This document shows positions 30,508-42,707 of a DNA stretch of 64,000 nucleotides, piece after piece. Below the pieces are notes generated by a model that saw only the letters and a list, made by a program, of their open reading frames with translations, was not told the DNA's origin and ran no database searches. The stretch is from Viola odorata (lineage: Eukaryota; Streptophyta; Magnoliopsida; Malpighiales; Violaceae). A program made the translations under genes and the position numbers. The stretch lies in assembly GCA_963691705.1 (NCBI GenBank), contig OY829541.1:37155661-37219660 (forward strand), read 5' to 3'. Numbering within the stretch: the first letter of the stretch is position 1; every line of letters begins with the position of its first letter.

Positions 30508-33339
30508 ATGGAGAGAGCGTGGTATGAGAATGATGCCTATATGAGACAAGAGCCGTATGATAGGTATGATGGGAGGAGACCTCGGTTTAAGGATCAACTT
30601 GACACAAACCATAGGAGCATGAGGATGATAATCCCTTCCTTTGGAGGAACAGAAAATCCGCATTATTACTTAGCGTGGGAAAGGGAGATCCAATTGATCT
30701 TTGATTATTGCGACTACTCAGAGGAGGAGAAAGTGACGATGGCATTGTCTGGGTTCATTGGGTATGCCGCTCGTTGGTGGAGTTATACGGACAGCGTTCT
30801 AGTCACCCCAATTTTGACTTGGAATGATATGAAGATACTTATGAGGCGACGATTCCTACCCGCACACTTTCGAGAGGAGTTTCACCAACAACGACCAGCC
30901 TTCCCTCAAGAGAGTAGAAGTGTTGGTGAGTATTATAATAAGGTGAAGATTTCTTCTTCTTACCCTAGTGTTGTGCCAAACAATAGAACTCATGATGAAT
31001 GTTTAGCTTCTCTCTTGAAGAAGCTCAAACATAAGATAGGCTATGAGGCGAAGAAGTGTATTCAAGTTGAAGATGCCAAGACCACTAATCCACAACATGT
31101 TCTTAGCAAAGATGATAAGACTAAGGAGAGTCAGTTGACCGATTTGAGTAGTAGTGTTGCTAGTGCGCAAGATAAGAAGGGAGCAATTGTTGAGTGCAAT
31201 GTGAGTATAAAAGGAAAAGAAATTCAAAACAGCCCCCATGAAAAGAGTGAGCATGGGTTGAAGGAAGAGAATTGTACTCATAAAAAGGAAGAGTTGAGTA
31301 AGAGTTCCGAAGGGAGAGAAAGTGAAAACACACTAGTAGTGCAAGAGATTGTTCTTGGCAAAAAGAGTGAAGCTTTGCCGAAGCAATTGAATTTTACTAA
31401 CCCTTATCCAATTGTTTTCTCTTCTTCTATTTCATCTTCTTTAGGGCAGAGAAAGAAAGAAGTTATTGAGGAGGATGAGTCCCCTAAGCTACTGCAATTG
31501 GAGTGGAAGAAACATAGCAATTCCGTGGAGCATATTACGCCAAGCCCTAGACGAAAGGGTGTGGTTGGATTAAACTTTCGTAGAGCGGAATTGTGTAGGT
31601 ATGTGGACATCATTAGTGCATATGATTCTAGAGTTGAATTTAATTTAATTGATGATGGTCCTATGCAAAAGCCTAAGGCCGAAACACTTGCTTTTGAGGA
31701 GTACTTGTGGAAACGCATGAAATTTGGAGTTTTGGTTAGGCCGAGAGATGAGATAGTTGTACCAAGAGATATTTATGGTGATTTCTTACAAGTTGGTATG
31801 GCTAGTATGTGTTGTAGTATGTCTCTTGAGAGGGTTTGGTATTGGTACGGTTTATCCATGGAGTTTGTGTATAAGCGCCGAAAAAGGCTTTTTGGCGATG
31901 TAAGGCAACAAGGATGGAGAAACCTTGGGATACCGAGATCACAACCTTATGTATCTCTTTATTGGAGACAACCTACAATGAAGGGAAGTAATGAGAGAGC
32001 TTGGAGAGTGAAGTGTTATTCGTTGGTTTGCAAGTTTGAGTTGTTTAGTGAATTTTCACTTATGTTTACTTGCAACCAATGCGGCTTTGATTTTATGTTT
32101 ATGGGTTCATCAAATCCTTGGTGTGTGGAGTACTTGGGAAGTATAAGAGTTCACAAGGAGTTGATGATAGCACAAGGGCAAGCCGTGGTACACATGAAAG
32201 GTTTGAGTGTTCCTTATGCGACTAAGGGATACTTAGAAAGATTGAAGCGGTTCTTGAAGGTTGTTGATAGAGGAAGGATGTTCTTACACCAGCTTTGGTT
32301 GCCTACTCAAGTCAACAAGACAGCCGCCATGAGAGACATTGGTTTAGCCCAAACTACCGCCGCACACAAAGGCACCACCACCGAGTTGGTTGCCTTGGGT
32401 ATTTCCTATCACTTTCATGTTTCCTTTACTGTTTCTAATTTGGAGAGTGTTGCTTCCATTGAGGAGACAGATTCGAGGGCGAATATTTTCGAAGGGGAAG
32501 GGAATGATACGATCCTAGCCCCGAGGCTAACCCTAGCGCACGCACAACACGCACACGCCTTGCGACTAAGGCCAATCAACCCAAAACGTCGAGCCCAAGA
32601 TGTTCCAAAGCTTCAAGGGAGGTTACAACAACTTCTAGACATAGAAACTAGGCAAGGAACGTTGCTGGATGAAATCCTTAGGCGAAGGATGACATGGAAG
32701 GTGGCTTGGAGGCGCATAGTGCAAGGTTGCAAATCTACACGAGCCAATTCATGGAAGAAAGGTTCCAAATCGAGTTCCAAGATAAATACAAGACCGATTG
32801 GGATCTTAGGAGTGCCTCTGCCAAGTTTGAGGACATTTGGACGAGCAACTTGCAAGAAGGCCCGTTGCTACTTTTGCATGCACAAGTGTCCTAAGCGCAA
32901 ACGTGACGGACAACTTCGTCGGACCATATCTCGATCATCAGAAGTCAGAATCATGCGATCTATATCAATTATGAAACCTCATTATGTCTTCTTCATTGTG
33001 TCAAAAATTCAAATGAAACACCTGATCCTTTTGTTTGTTATCGGTCGAGACATTTTCCCTGACAGTAATCCTACGCGAATGAGGACTTCAAAACGCGTCT
33101 GTCAACGCCAACGACCATTCTTCATACCACTCAGGCCCGCGTCAGGAAGAGGAGCACCCTCCTACTATTTTTGGGTCTTAGCTATCGAATGGGACAGGTT
33201 GCAGCCTAATCGGACAAGCCAATCAACAGTTAGGGCGGGTGGACATTTTGGCGCGCAGTGTGAACGCAAGCAGGCTGCGACTTGGAGAATTCGGCCCAAA
33301 CCTTGGCCTGATGATGCGAATGCTTCTGGGAAGTTCTAG
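30508..33339 (+). CDS. T unit 8: intact 943-aa Gag-like ORF
   Basis: Full-length frame, like unit 7 but with Glu in SNERAW and Glu in AIEWDRL. No stop or indel. The leader upstream carries a private change (GTGTCAAAATTG for GTGTCGAAATTG) in the conserved block. Confidence 0.8.
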   Translation: MERAWYENDAYMRQEPYDRYDGRRPRFKDQLDTNHRSMRMIIPSFGGTENPHYYLAWEREIQLIFDYCDYSEEEKVTMALSGFIGYAARWWSYTDSVLVTPILTWNDMKILMRRRFLPAHFREEFHQQRPAFPQESRSVGEYYNKVKISSSYPSVVPNNRTHDECLASLLKKLKHKIGYEAKKCIQVEDAKTTNPQHVLSKDDKTKESQLTDLSSSVASAQDKKGAIVECNVSIKGKEIQNSPHEKSEHGLKEENCTHKKEELSKSSEGRESENTLVVQEIVLGKKSEALPKQLNFTNPYPIVFSSSISSSLGQRKKEVIEEDESPKLLQLEWKKHSNSVEHITPSPRRKGVVGLNFRRAELCRYVDIISAYDSRVEFNLIDDGPMQKPKAETLAFEEYLWKRMKFGVLVRPRDEIVVPRDIYGDFLQVGMASMCCSMSLERVWYWYGLSMEFVYKRRKRLFGDVRQQGWRNLGIPRSQPYVSLYWRQPTMKGSNERAWRVKCYSLVCKFELFSEFSLMFTCNQCGFDFMFMGSSNPWCVEYLGSIRVHKELMIAQGQAVVHMKGLSVPYATKGYLERLKRFLKVVDRGRMFLHQLWLPTQVNKTAAMRDIGLAQTTAAHKGTTTELVALGISYHFHVSFTVSNLESVASIEETDSRANIFEGEGNDTILAPRLTLAHAQHAHALRLRPINPKRRAQDVPKLQGRLQQLLDIETRQGTLLDEILRRRMTWKVAWRRIVQGCKSTRANSWKKGSKSSSKINTRPIGILGVPLPSLRTFGRATCKKARCYFCMHKCPKRKRDGQLRRTISRSSEVRIMRSISIMKPHYVFFIVSKIQMKHLILLFVIGRDIFPDSNPTRMRTSKRVCQRQRPFFIPLRPASGRGAPSYYFWVLAIEWDRLQPNRTSQSTVRAGGHFGAQCERKQAATWRIRPKPWPDDANASGKF

Positions 33340-33814
33340 AAGGCTTTATTTGTATTTATTAATTAGTTTTTACAGTTATTAGACTAGTAGAAGTTCTATT
33401 TCGAAGTTACTTAGGAGTTCTAGTTAAAATAGGTTTTCTAGTCTTAGTTAAACTTGTAATAGTTATGCCTATTTAAAGGCAGCTGTTTGGCTTAATAAAA
33501 TAAGATCTTTTTCAGCCAAACACTTACGTTAATTGATCTCACTAAGAACCTTGAATCCTTTGAGTCCGAACACTCGAAGAACAACTCAAGTAAATCGAAA
33601 GTTCATCCTATTGTTCGCCTATCTAGGTTGCTAACCTCACCAAGGGTTAGAGGGTTAGAAGTTCGAGCAAGACCCTTGATTGCGTAGCTGGGCTGGCTAG
33701 ATAATTGCGTCTAGCAGGGTCAGCGCTCGGTTGAGTTATTATTCCGCACGAAATCCACACTTGAACAACGATCGCATAAGGAGAAACGATTCAAGCCTAG
33801 CGAGGATCGTATTA
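32505..33814 (+). repeat. T LTR 8
   Basis: 1310 bp with TG...TA ends and the third-block copy of the promoter at 33469. It precedes S3. Confidence 0.92.
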
Positions 33815-35144
33815 GTTGGTAGCGGAGCGAAGGCCGTTCAAGTTCGGTACGTTACTCTAGTCCGGAGTCAATCACCCTTCACCCATTTAGTTATTTTCGT
33901 TTTTTTGTTGAGTCGGTTCAGAAATCAATTTTCTAAATCAAGTTTTCCTTTACGTTTGTGTTTTTATTTAGACAAATCTAGTCCGATTTGTTTGTCTTAT
34001 GTCTACCAAATAGAGTCACAAAAATCAGTCCCCCAAAATGTCAAAATAGAGTCACAAAAATCAGTCCCCAAAGTGTCAAAATAGACTCACAAAAATCAGT
34101 CCCCCAAAGTGTCATCAAAGTGTCACCAAAAACAGTCCACCAAAAGTGTCTATGTCGAAATTGTATTTCAATACATACCTGTTGAAGGTGGATTTCAGTG
34201 AAAGAGAGTCCGTTGGAAAGCTGTGTCTGTTAGGAATCAGAATAAAAAAGAATCAAGTGATTCGGTCACCGGAGTCAAAAGTTACAGCAAAAGTCCCAAG
34301 ACATGTTCCCTTAGTCGTTGTTTCTTAGAGTCAGAAAATTTTGGAACCGAAACCCAAAATCAATATATAGGAGGCCAGTCCAGAAAATTCCGAAATGTTT
34401 ACACAACATATTTGGAGCTTTTACGGATCTACTGCAAGAGGAATCTCTTAATTCGGAGGTCAGACGTGGAAGATATTGATTTTACAAGTTGCAGACACAA
34501 GTTGTGAGCGAAAAATGCAATTTTTAAGTCATATCAATATCATCTATGGAGAGCGTGGTATGAGAATGATGCCTATATGAGACAAGAGCCGTCTGATAGG
34601 TATGATGGGAGGAGACCTCGGTTTAAGGATCAACTTGACACAAACCATAGGAGCATGAGGATGATAATCCCTTCCTTTGGAGGAACAGAAAATCCGCATT
34701 ATTACTTAGCGTGGGAAAGGGAGATCCAATTGATCTTTGATTATAGCGACTACTCAGAGGAGGAGAAAGTGACGATGGCATTGTCTGGGTTCATTGGGTA
34801 TGCCGCTCGTTGGTGGAGTTATATGGACAGCGTTCTAGTCACCCCAATTTTGACTTGGAATGATATGAAGATACTTATGAGGCGACGATTCCTACCCGCA
34901 CACTCGAAGAACAACTCAAGTTAATCGAAAGTTCATCCTATTGTTCGCCTATCTAGGTTGCTAACCTCACCAAGGGTTAGAGGGTTAGAAGTTCGAGCAA
35001 GACCCTTGATTGCGTAGCTGGGTTGGCTAGATAATTGCGTCTAGCAGGGTCAGCGCTCGGTTGAGTTATTATTCCGCACGAAATCCACACTTGAACAACG
35101 ATCGCATAAGGAGAAACGATTCAAGCCTAGCGAGGATCGTATTA
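33815..35144 (+). mobile_element. Short T unit S3
   Basis: Same junction as S1 and S2 (34904/34905). Its truncated gag frame (34577-34924, 115 aa) ends early because AAATCG became TAATCG just after the junction. It is otherwise nearly identical to S1. Confidence 0.92.
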
Positions 35145-35839
35145 GTTGGTAGCGGATCGAAGGCCGTTCAAGTTTGGTACGTTACTCTAGTCCGGAGTCA
35201 ATCACCCTTCACCCATTTAGTTATTTTCGTTTTTTTGTTGAGTCGGTTTAGAAATCAATTTTCTAAATCAAGTTTTCCTTTACGTTTGTGTTTTTATTTA
35301 GACAAATCTAGTCCGATTTGTTTGTCTTATGTCTACCAAATAGAGTCACAAAAATCAGTCCCCAAAGTGTCAAAATAGAGTCACAAAAATCAGTCCCCCA
35401 AAGTGTCATCAAAGTGTCACCAAAAACAGTCCACCAAAAGTGTCAGTGTCGAAATTGTATTTCAATACATACCTGTTGAAGGTGGATTTCAGTGAAAGAG
35501 AGTCCGTTGGAAAGCTGTGTCTGTTAGGAATCTGAATAAAAAAGAATCAAGTGATTCGGACACCGGAGTCAAAAGTTATAGCCAAAGTCCCAAGACATGT
35601 TCCTTTAGTCGTTGTTTCTTAGAGTCAGAAAATTCTGGAACCGAAACACAAAATCAATATATAGGAGGGCAGTCCAGAAAATTCCGAAATGTTTACACAA
35701 CATATTTGGAGCTTTTACGGATCTACTACAAGAAGAATCTCTTAATTCGAAGGTCAGACGTGGAAGATATTGATTTTACAAGTTGCAGACACAAGTTGTG
35801 AGCGAAAAATGCAATTTTTAAGTCATATCAATATCATCT

Positions 35840-38671
35840 ATGGGGAGAGCGTGGTATGAGAATGATGCCTATATGAGACAAGAGCCGTATGATAGGTATG
35901 ATGGGAGGAGACCTCGGTTTAAGGATCAACTTGACACAAACCATAGGAGCATGAGGATGATAATCCCTTCCTTTGGAGGAACAGAAAATCCGCATTATTA
36001 CTTAGCGTGGGAAAGGGAGATCCAATTGATCTTTGATTATTGCGACTACTCAGAGGAGGAGAAAGTGACGATGGCATTGTCTGGGTTCATTGGGTATGCC
36101 GCTCGTTGGTGGAGTTATACGGACAGCGTTCTAGTCACCCCAATTTTGACTTGGAATGATATGAAGATACTTATGAGGCGACGATTCCTACCCGCACACT
36201 TTCGAGAGGAGTTTCACCAACAACGACCAGCCTTCCCTCAAGAGAGTAGAAGTGTTGGTGAGTATTATAATAAGGTGAAGATTTCTTCTTCTTACCCTAG
36301 TGTTGTGCCAAACAATAGAACTCATGATGAATGTTTAGCTTCTCTCTTGAAGAAGCTCAAACATAAGATAGGCTATGAGGCGAAGAAGTGTATTCAAGTT
36401 GAAGATGCCAAGACCACTAATCCACAACATGTTCTTAGCAAAGATGATAAGACTAAGGAGAGTCAGTTGACCGATTTGAGTAGTAGTGTTGCTAGTGCGC
36501 AAGATAAGAAGGGAGCAATTGTTGAGTGCAATGTGAGTATAAAAGGAAAAGAAATTCAAAACAGCCCCCATGAAAAGAGTGAGCATGGGTTGAAGGAAGA
36601 GAATTGTACTCATAAAAAGGAAGAGTTGAGTAAGAGTTCCGAAGGGAGAGAAAGTGAAAACACACTAGTAGTGCAAGAGATTGTTCTTGGCAAAAAGAGT
36701 GAAGCTTTGCCGAAGCAATTGAATTTTACTAACCCTTATCCAATTGTTTTCTCTTCTTCTATTTCATCTTCTTTAGGGCAGAGAAAGAAAGAAGTTATTG
36801 AGGAGGATGAGTCCCCTAAGCTACTGCAATTGGAGTGGAAGAAACATAGCAATTCCGTGGAGCATATTACGCCAAGCCCTAGACGAAAGGGTGTGGTTGG
36901 ATTAAACTTTCGTAGAGCGGAATTGTGTAGGTATGTGGACATCATTAGTGCATATGATTCTAGAGTTGAATTTAATTTAATTGATGATGGTCCTATGCAA
37001 AAGCCTAAGGCCGAAACACTTGCTTTTGAGGAGTACTTGTGGAAACGCATGAAATTTGGAGTTTTGGTTAGGCCGAGAGATGAGATAGTTGTACCAAGAG
37101 ATATTTATGGTGATTTCTTACAAGTTGGTATGGCTAGTATGTGTTGTAGTATGTCTCTTGAGAGGGTTTGGTATTGGTACGGTTTATCCATGGAGTTTGT
37201 GTATAAGCGCCGAAAAAGGCTTTTTGGCGATGTAAGGCAACAAGGATGGAGAAACCTTGGGATACCGAGATCACAACCTTATCTATCTCTTTATTGGAGA
37301 CAACCTACAATGAAGGGAAGTAATGACAGAGCTTGGAGAGTGAAGTGTTATTCGTTGGTTTGCAAGTTTGAGTTGTTTAGTGAATTTTCACTTATGTTTA
37401 CTTGCAACCAATGCGGCTTTGATTTTATGTTTATGGGTTCATCAAATCCTTGGTGTGTGGAGTACTTGGGAAGTATAAGAGTTCACAAGGAGTTGATGAT
37501 AGCACAAGGGCAAGCCGTGGTACACATGAAAGGTTTGAGTGTTCCTTATGCGACTAAGGGATACTTAGAAAGATTGAAGCGGTTCTTGAAGGTTGTTGAT
37601 AGAGGAAGGATGTTCTTACACCAGCTTTGGTTGCCTACTCAAGTCAACAAGACAGCCGCCATGAGAGACATTGGTTTAGCCCAAACTACCGCCGCACACA
37701 AAGGCACCACCACCGAGTTGGTTGCCTTGGGTATTTCCTATCACTTTCATGTTTCCTTTACTGTTTCTAATTTGGAGAGTGTTGCTTCCATTGAGGAGAC
37801 AGATTCGAGGGCGAATATTTTCGAAGGGGAAGGGAATGATACGATCCTAGCCCCGAGGCTAACCCTAGCGCACGCACAACACGCACACGCCTTGCGACTA
37901 AGGCCAATCAACCCAAAACGTCGAGCCCAAGATGTTCCAAAGCTTCAAGGGAGGTTACAACAACTTCTAGACATAGAAACTAGGCAAGGAACGTTGCTGG
38001 ATGAAATCCTTAGGCGAAGGATGACATGGAAGGTGGCTTGGAGGCGCATAGTGCAAGGTTGCAAATCTACACGAGCCAATTCATGGAAGAAAGGTTCCAA
38101 ATCGAGTTCCAAGATAAATACAAGACCGATTGGGATCTTAGGAGTGCCTCTGCCAAGTTTGAGGACATTTGGACGAGCAACTTGCAAGAAGGCCCGTTGC
38201 TACTTTTGCATGCACAAGTGTCCTAAGCGCAAACGTGACGGACAACTTCGTCGGACCATATCTCGATCATCAGAAGTCAGAATCATGCGATCTATATCAA
38301 TTATGAAACCTCATTATGTCTTCTTCATTGTGTCAAAAATTCAAATGAAACACCTGATCCTTTTGTTTGTTATCGGTCGAGACATTTTCCCTGACAGTAA
38401 TCCTACGCGAATGAGGACTTCAAAACGCGTCTGTCAACGCCAACGACCATTCTTCATACCACTCAGGCCCGCGTCAGGAAGAGGAGCACCCTCCTACTAT
38501 TTTTGGGTCTTAGCTATCGAATGGGACAGGTTGCAGCCTAATCGGACAAGCCAATCAACAGTTAGGGCGGGTGGACATTTTGGCGCGCAGTGTGAACGCA
38601 AGCAGGCTGCGACTTGGAGAATTCGGCCCAAACCTTGGCCTGATGATGCGAATGCTTCTGGGAAGTTCTAG
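35840..38671 (+). CDS. T unit 9: intact 943-aa Gag-like ORF
   Basis: Full-length frame. Residue 2 is Gly (MGRAW) and there is a Val-to-Leu change in QPYLSLY, both private. Otherwise it has the unit 7 haplotype with SNDRAW. Confidence 0.8.
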   Translation: MGRAWYENDAYMRQEPYDRYDGRRPRFKDQLDTNHRSMRMIIPSFGGTENPHYYLAWEREIQLIFDYCDYSEEEKVTMALSGFIGYAARWWSYTDSVLVTPILTWNDMKILMRRRFLPAHFREEFHQQRPAFPQESRSVGEYYNKVKISSSYPSVVPNNRTHDECLASLLKKLKHKIGYEAKKCIQVEDAKTTNPQHVLSKDDKTKESQLTDLSSSVASAQDKKGAIVECNVSIKGKEIQNSPHEKSEHGLKEENCTHKKEELSKSSEGRESENTLVVQEIVLGKKSEALPKQLNFTNPYPIVFSSSISSSLGQRKKEVIEEDESPKLLQLEWKKHSNSVEHITPSPRRKGVVGLNFRRAELCRYVDIISAYDSRVEFNLIDDGPMQKPKAETLAFEEYLWKRMKFGVLVRPRDEIVVPRDIYGDFLQVGMASMCCSMSLERVWYWYGLSMEFVYKRRKRLFGDVRQQGWRNLGIPRSQPYLSLYWRQPTMKGSNDRAWRVKCYSLVCKFELFSEFSLMFTCNQCGFDFMFMGSSNPWCVEYLGSIRVHKELMIAQGQAVVHMKGLSVPYATKGYLERLKRFLKVVDRGRMFLHQLWLPTQVNKTAAMRDIGLAQTTAAHKGTTTELVALGISYHFHVSFTVSNLESVASIEETDSRANIFEGEGNDTILAPRLTLAHAQHAHALRLRPINPKRRAQDVPKLQGRLQQLLDIETRQGTLLDEILRRRMTWKVAWRRIVQGCKSTRANSWKKGSKSSSKINTRPIGILGVPLPSLRTFGRATCKKARCYFCMHKCPKRKRDGQLRRTISRSSEVRIMRSISIMKPHYVFFIVSKIQMKHLILLFVIGRDIFPDSNPTRMRTSKRVCQRQRPFFIPLRPASGRGAPSYYFWVLAIEWDRLQPNRTSQSTVRAGGHFGAQCERKQAATWRIRPKPWPDDANASGKF

Positions 38672-39146
38672 AAGGCTTTATTTGTATTTATTAATTAGTT
38701 TTTACAGTTATTAGACTAGTAGAAGTTCTATTTCGAAGTTACTTAGGAGTTCTAGTTAAAATAGGTTTTCTAGTCTTAGTTAAACTTGTAATAGTTATGC
38801 CTATTTAAAGGCAGCTGTTTGGCTTAATAAAATAAGATCTTTTTCAGCCAAACACTTACGTTAATTGATCTCACTAAGAACCTTGAATCCTTTGAGTCCG
38901 AACACTCGAAGAACAACTCAAGTAAATCGAAAGTTCATCCTATTGTTCGCCTATCTAGGTTGCTAACCTCACCAAGGGTTAGAGGGTTAGAAGTTCGAGC
39001 AAGACCCTTGATTGCGTAGCTGGGCTGGCTAGATAATTGCGTCTAGCAGGGTCAGCGCTCGGTTGAGTTATTATTCCGCACGAAATCCACACTTGAACAA
39101 CGATCGCATAAGGAGAAACGATTCAAGCCTAGCGAGGATCGTATTA
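37837..39146 (+). repeat. T LTR 9
   Basis: 1310 bp with TG...TA ends. It is followed by a full-length internal region with the long, three-copy leader, not by a short unit, so the higher-order repeat ends here. Confidence 0.92.
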
Positions 39147-39877
39147 GTTGGTAGCGGAGCGAAGGCCGTTCAAGTTTGGTACGTTACTCTAGTCCGGAGT
39201 CAATCACCCTTCACCCATTTAGTTATTTTCGTTTTTTTGTTGAGTCGGTTCAGAAATCAATTTTCTAAATCAAGTTTTCCTTTACGTTTGTGTTTTTATT
39301 TAGACAAATCTAGTCCGATTTGTTTGTCTTATGTCTACCAAATAGAGTCACAAAAATCAGTCCCCCAAAATGTCAAAATAGAGTCACAAAAATCAGTCCC
39401 CAAAGTGTCAAAATAGACTCACAAAAATCAGTCCCCCAAAGTGTCATCAAAGTGTCACCAAAAACAGTCCACCAAAAGTGTCTATGTCGAAATTGTATTT
39501 CAATACATACCTGTTGAAGGTGGATTTCAGTGAAAGAGAGTCCGTTGGAAAGCTGTGTCTGTTAGGAATCAGAATAAAAAAGAATCAAGTGATTCGGTCA
39601 CCGGAGTCAAAAGTTACAGCCAAAGTCCCAAGACATGTTCCCTTAGTCGTTGTTTCTTAGAGTCAGAAAATTCTGGAACCGAAACACAAAATCAATATAT
39701 AGGAGGCCAGTCCAGAAAATTCCGAAATGTTTACACAACATATTTGGAGCTTTTACGGATCTACTGCAAGAGGAATCTCTTAATTCGGAGGTCAGACGTG
39801 GAAGATATTGATTTTACAAGTTGCAGACACAAGTTGTGAGCGAAAAATGCAATTTTTAAGTCATATCAATATCATGT

Positions 39878-42707
39878 ATGGAGAGAGCGTGGTATGAGAA
39901 TGATGCCTATATGAGACAAGAGCCGTATGATAGGTATGATGGGAGGAGACCTCGGTTTAAGGATCAACTTGACACAAACCATAGGAGCATGAGGATGATA
40001 ATCCCTTCCTTTGGAGGAACAGAAAATCCGCATTATTACTTAGCGTGGGAAAGGGAGATCCAATTGATCTTTGATTATTGCGACTACTCAGAGGAGGAGA
40101 AAGTGACGATGGCATTGTCTGGGTTCATTGGGTATGCCGCTCGTTGGTGGAGTTATATGGACAGCGTTCTAGTCACCCCAATTTTGACTTGGAATGATAT
40201 GAAGATACTTATGAGGCGACGATTCCTACCCGCACACTTTCGAGAGGAGTTTCACCAACAACGACCAGCCTTCCCTCAAGAGAGTAGAAGTGTTGGTGAG
40301 TATTATAATAAGGTGAAGATTTCTTCTTCTTACCCTAGTGTTGTGCCAAACAATAGAACTCATGATGAATGTTTAGCTTCTCTCTTGAAGAAGCTCAAAC
40401 ATAAGATAGGCTATGAGGCGAAGAAGTGTATTCAAGTTGAAGATGCCAAGACCACTAATCCACAACATGTTCTTAGCAAAGATGATAAGACTAAGGAGAG
40501 TCAGTTGACCGATTTGAGTAGTAGTGTTGCTAGTGCGCAAGATAAGAAGGGAGCAATTGTTGAGTGCAATGTGAGTATAAAAGGAAAAGAAATTCAAAAC
40601 AGCCCCCATGAAAAGAGTGAGCATGGGTTGAAGGAAGAGAATTGTACTCATAAAAAGGAAGAGTTGAGTAAGAGTTCCGAAGGGAGAGAGTGAAAACACA
40701 CTAGTAGTGCAAGAGATTGTTCTTGGCAAAAAGAGTGAAGCTTTGCCGAAGCAATTGAATTTTACTAACCCTTATCCAATTGTTTTCTCTTCTTCTATTT
40801 CATTTTCTTTAGGGCAGAGAAAGAAAGAAGTTATTGAGGAGGATGAGTCCCCTAAGCTACTGCAATTGGAGTGGAAGAAACATAGCAATTCCGTGGAGCA
40901 TATTACGCCAAGCCCTAGACGAAAAGGTGTGGTTGGATTAAACTTTCGTAGAGCGGAATTGTGTAGGTATGTGGACATCATTAGTGCATATGATTCTAGA
41001 GTTGAATTTAATTTAATTGATGATGGTCCTATGCAAAAGCCTAAGGCCGAAACACTTGCTTTTGAGGAGTACTTGTGGAAACGCATGAAATTTGGAGTTT
41101 TGGTTAGGCCGAGAGATGAGATAGTTGTACCAAGAGATATTTATGGTGATTTCTTACAAGTTGGTATGGCTAGTATGTGTTGTAGTATGTCTCTTGAGAG
41201 GGTTTGGTATTGGTACGGTTTATCCATGGAGTTTGTGTATAAGCGCCGAAAAAGGCTTTTTGGCGATGTAAGGCAACAAGGATGGAGAAACCTTGGGATA
41301 CCGAGATCACAACCTTATGTATCTCTTTATTGGAGACAACCTACAATGAAGGGAAGTAATGAGAGAGCTTGGAGAGTGAAGTGTTATTCGTTGGTTTGCA
41401 AGTTTGAGTTGTTTAGTGAATTTTCACTTATGTTTACTTGCAACCAATGCGGCTTTGATTTTATGTTTATGGGTTCATCAAATCCTTGGTGTGTGGAGTA
41501 CTTGGGAAGTATAAGAGTTCACAAGGAGTTGATGATAGCACAAGGGCAAGCCGTGGTACACATGAAAGGTTTGAGTGTTCCTTATGCGACTAAGGGATAC
41601 TTAGAAAGATTGAAGCGGTTCTTGAAGGTTGTTGATAGAGGAAGGATGTTCTTACACCAGCTTTGGTTGCCTACTCAAGTCAACAAGACAGCCGCCATGA
41701 GAGACATTGGTTTAGCCCAAACTACCGCCGCACACAAAGGCACCACCACCGAGTTGGTTGCCTTGGGTATTTCCTATCACTTTCATGTTTCCTTTACTGT
41801 TTCTAATTTGGAGAGTGTTGCTTCCATTGAGGAGACAGATTCGAGGGTGAATATTTTCGAAGGGGAAGGGAATGATACGATCCTAGCCCCGAGGCTAACC
41901 CTAGCGCACGCACAACACGCACACGCCTTGCGACTAAGGCCAATCAACCCAAAACGTCGAGCCCAAGATGTTCCAAAGCTTCAAGGGAGGTTACAACAAC
42001 TTCTAGACATAGAAACTAGGCAAGGAACGTTGCTGGATGAAATCCTTAGGCGAAGGATGACATGGAAGGTGGCTTGGAGGCGCATAGTGCAAGGTTGCAA
42101 ATCTACACGAGCCAATTCATGGAAGAAAGGTTCCAAATCGAGTTCCAAGATAAATACAAGACCGATTGGGATCTTAGGAGAGCCTCTGCCAAGTTTGAGG
42201 ACATTTGGACGAGTAACTTGCAAGAAGGCCCGTTGCTACTTTTGCATGCACAAGTGTCCTAAGCGCAAACGTGATGGACAACTTCGTCGGACCATATCTC
42301 GATCATCAGAAGTCAGAATCATGCGATCTATATCAATTATGAAACCTCATTATGTCTTCTTCATTGTGTCAAAAATTCAAATCAAACACCCGATCCTTTT
42401 GTTTGTTGTCGGTCGAGACATTTTCCCTGACAGTAATCCTACGCGAATGAGGACTTCAAAATGCGTCTGTCAACGCCAACGACCATTCTTCATACCAGTC
42501 AGGCCCGCATCAGGAAGAGGAGCACCCTCCTACTATTTTTGGGTCTTAGCTATCGAATGGGGCAAGTTGTAGCCTAATCGGACAAGCCAATCAACAGTTA
42601 GGGCGGGTGGACATTTTGGCGCGCAGTGTGAACGCGAGCAGGCTGCGACTTGGAGAATTCGGCCCAAACCTTGGCCTGATGATGTGAATGCTTCTGGGAA
42701 GTTCTAG
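39878..42707 (+). pseudogene. T unit 10: frameshifted, stop-containing Gag-like ORF
   Basis: The first 271 codons (to 40693) are open. A 2-bp loss near 40687 (GGGAGAGAGTG for GGGAGAGAAAGTG) shifts the frame, and the rest reads open from 40707. CAG became TAG at 42570-42572, ahead of the usual stop at 42705-42707. Its leader belongs to the short-unit haplotype (three minisatellite copies, GTGTCTATGTCG) but gag is not deleted, so it resembles the progenitor of the short units. Confidence 0.85.

Larger units (their letters stand above)
21841..37836 (+). repeat. Higher-order repeat, three copies of 5332 bp
   Basis: Three consecutive blocks (21841-27172, 27173-32504, 32505-37836) have identical length. 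Each is a full LTR (1310 bp), a short internal part (1090 bp), a truncated LTR (240 bp) and a full internal part (2692 bp). The copies differ by only scattered substitutions, so they were multiplied as a block after the short unit formed. Confidence 0.93.
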
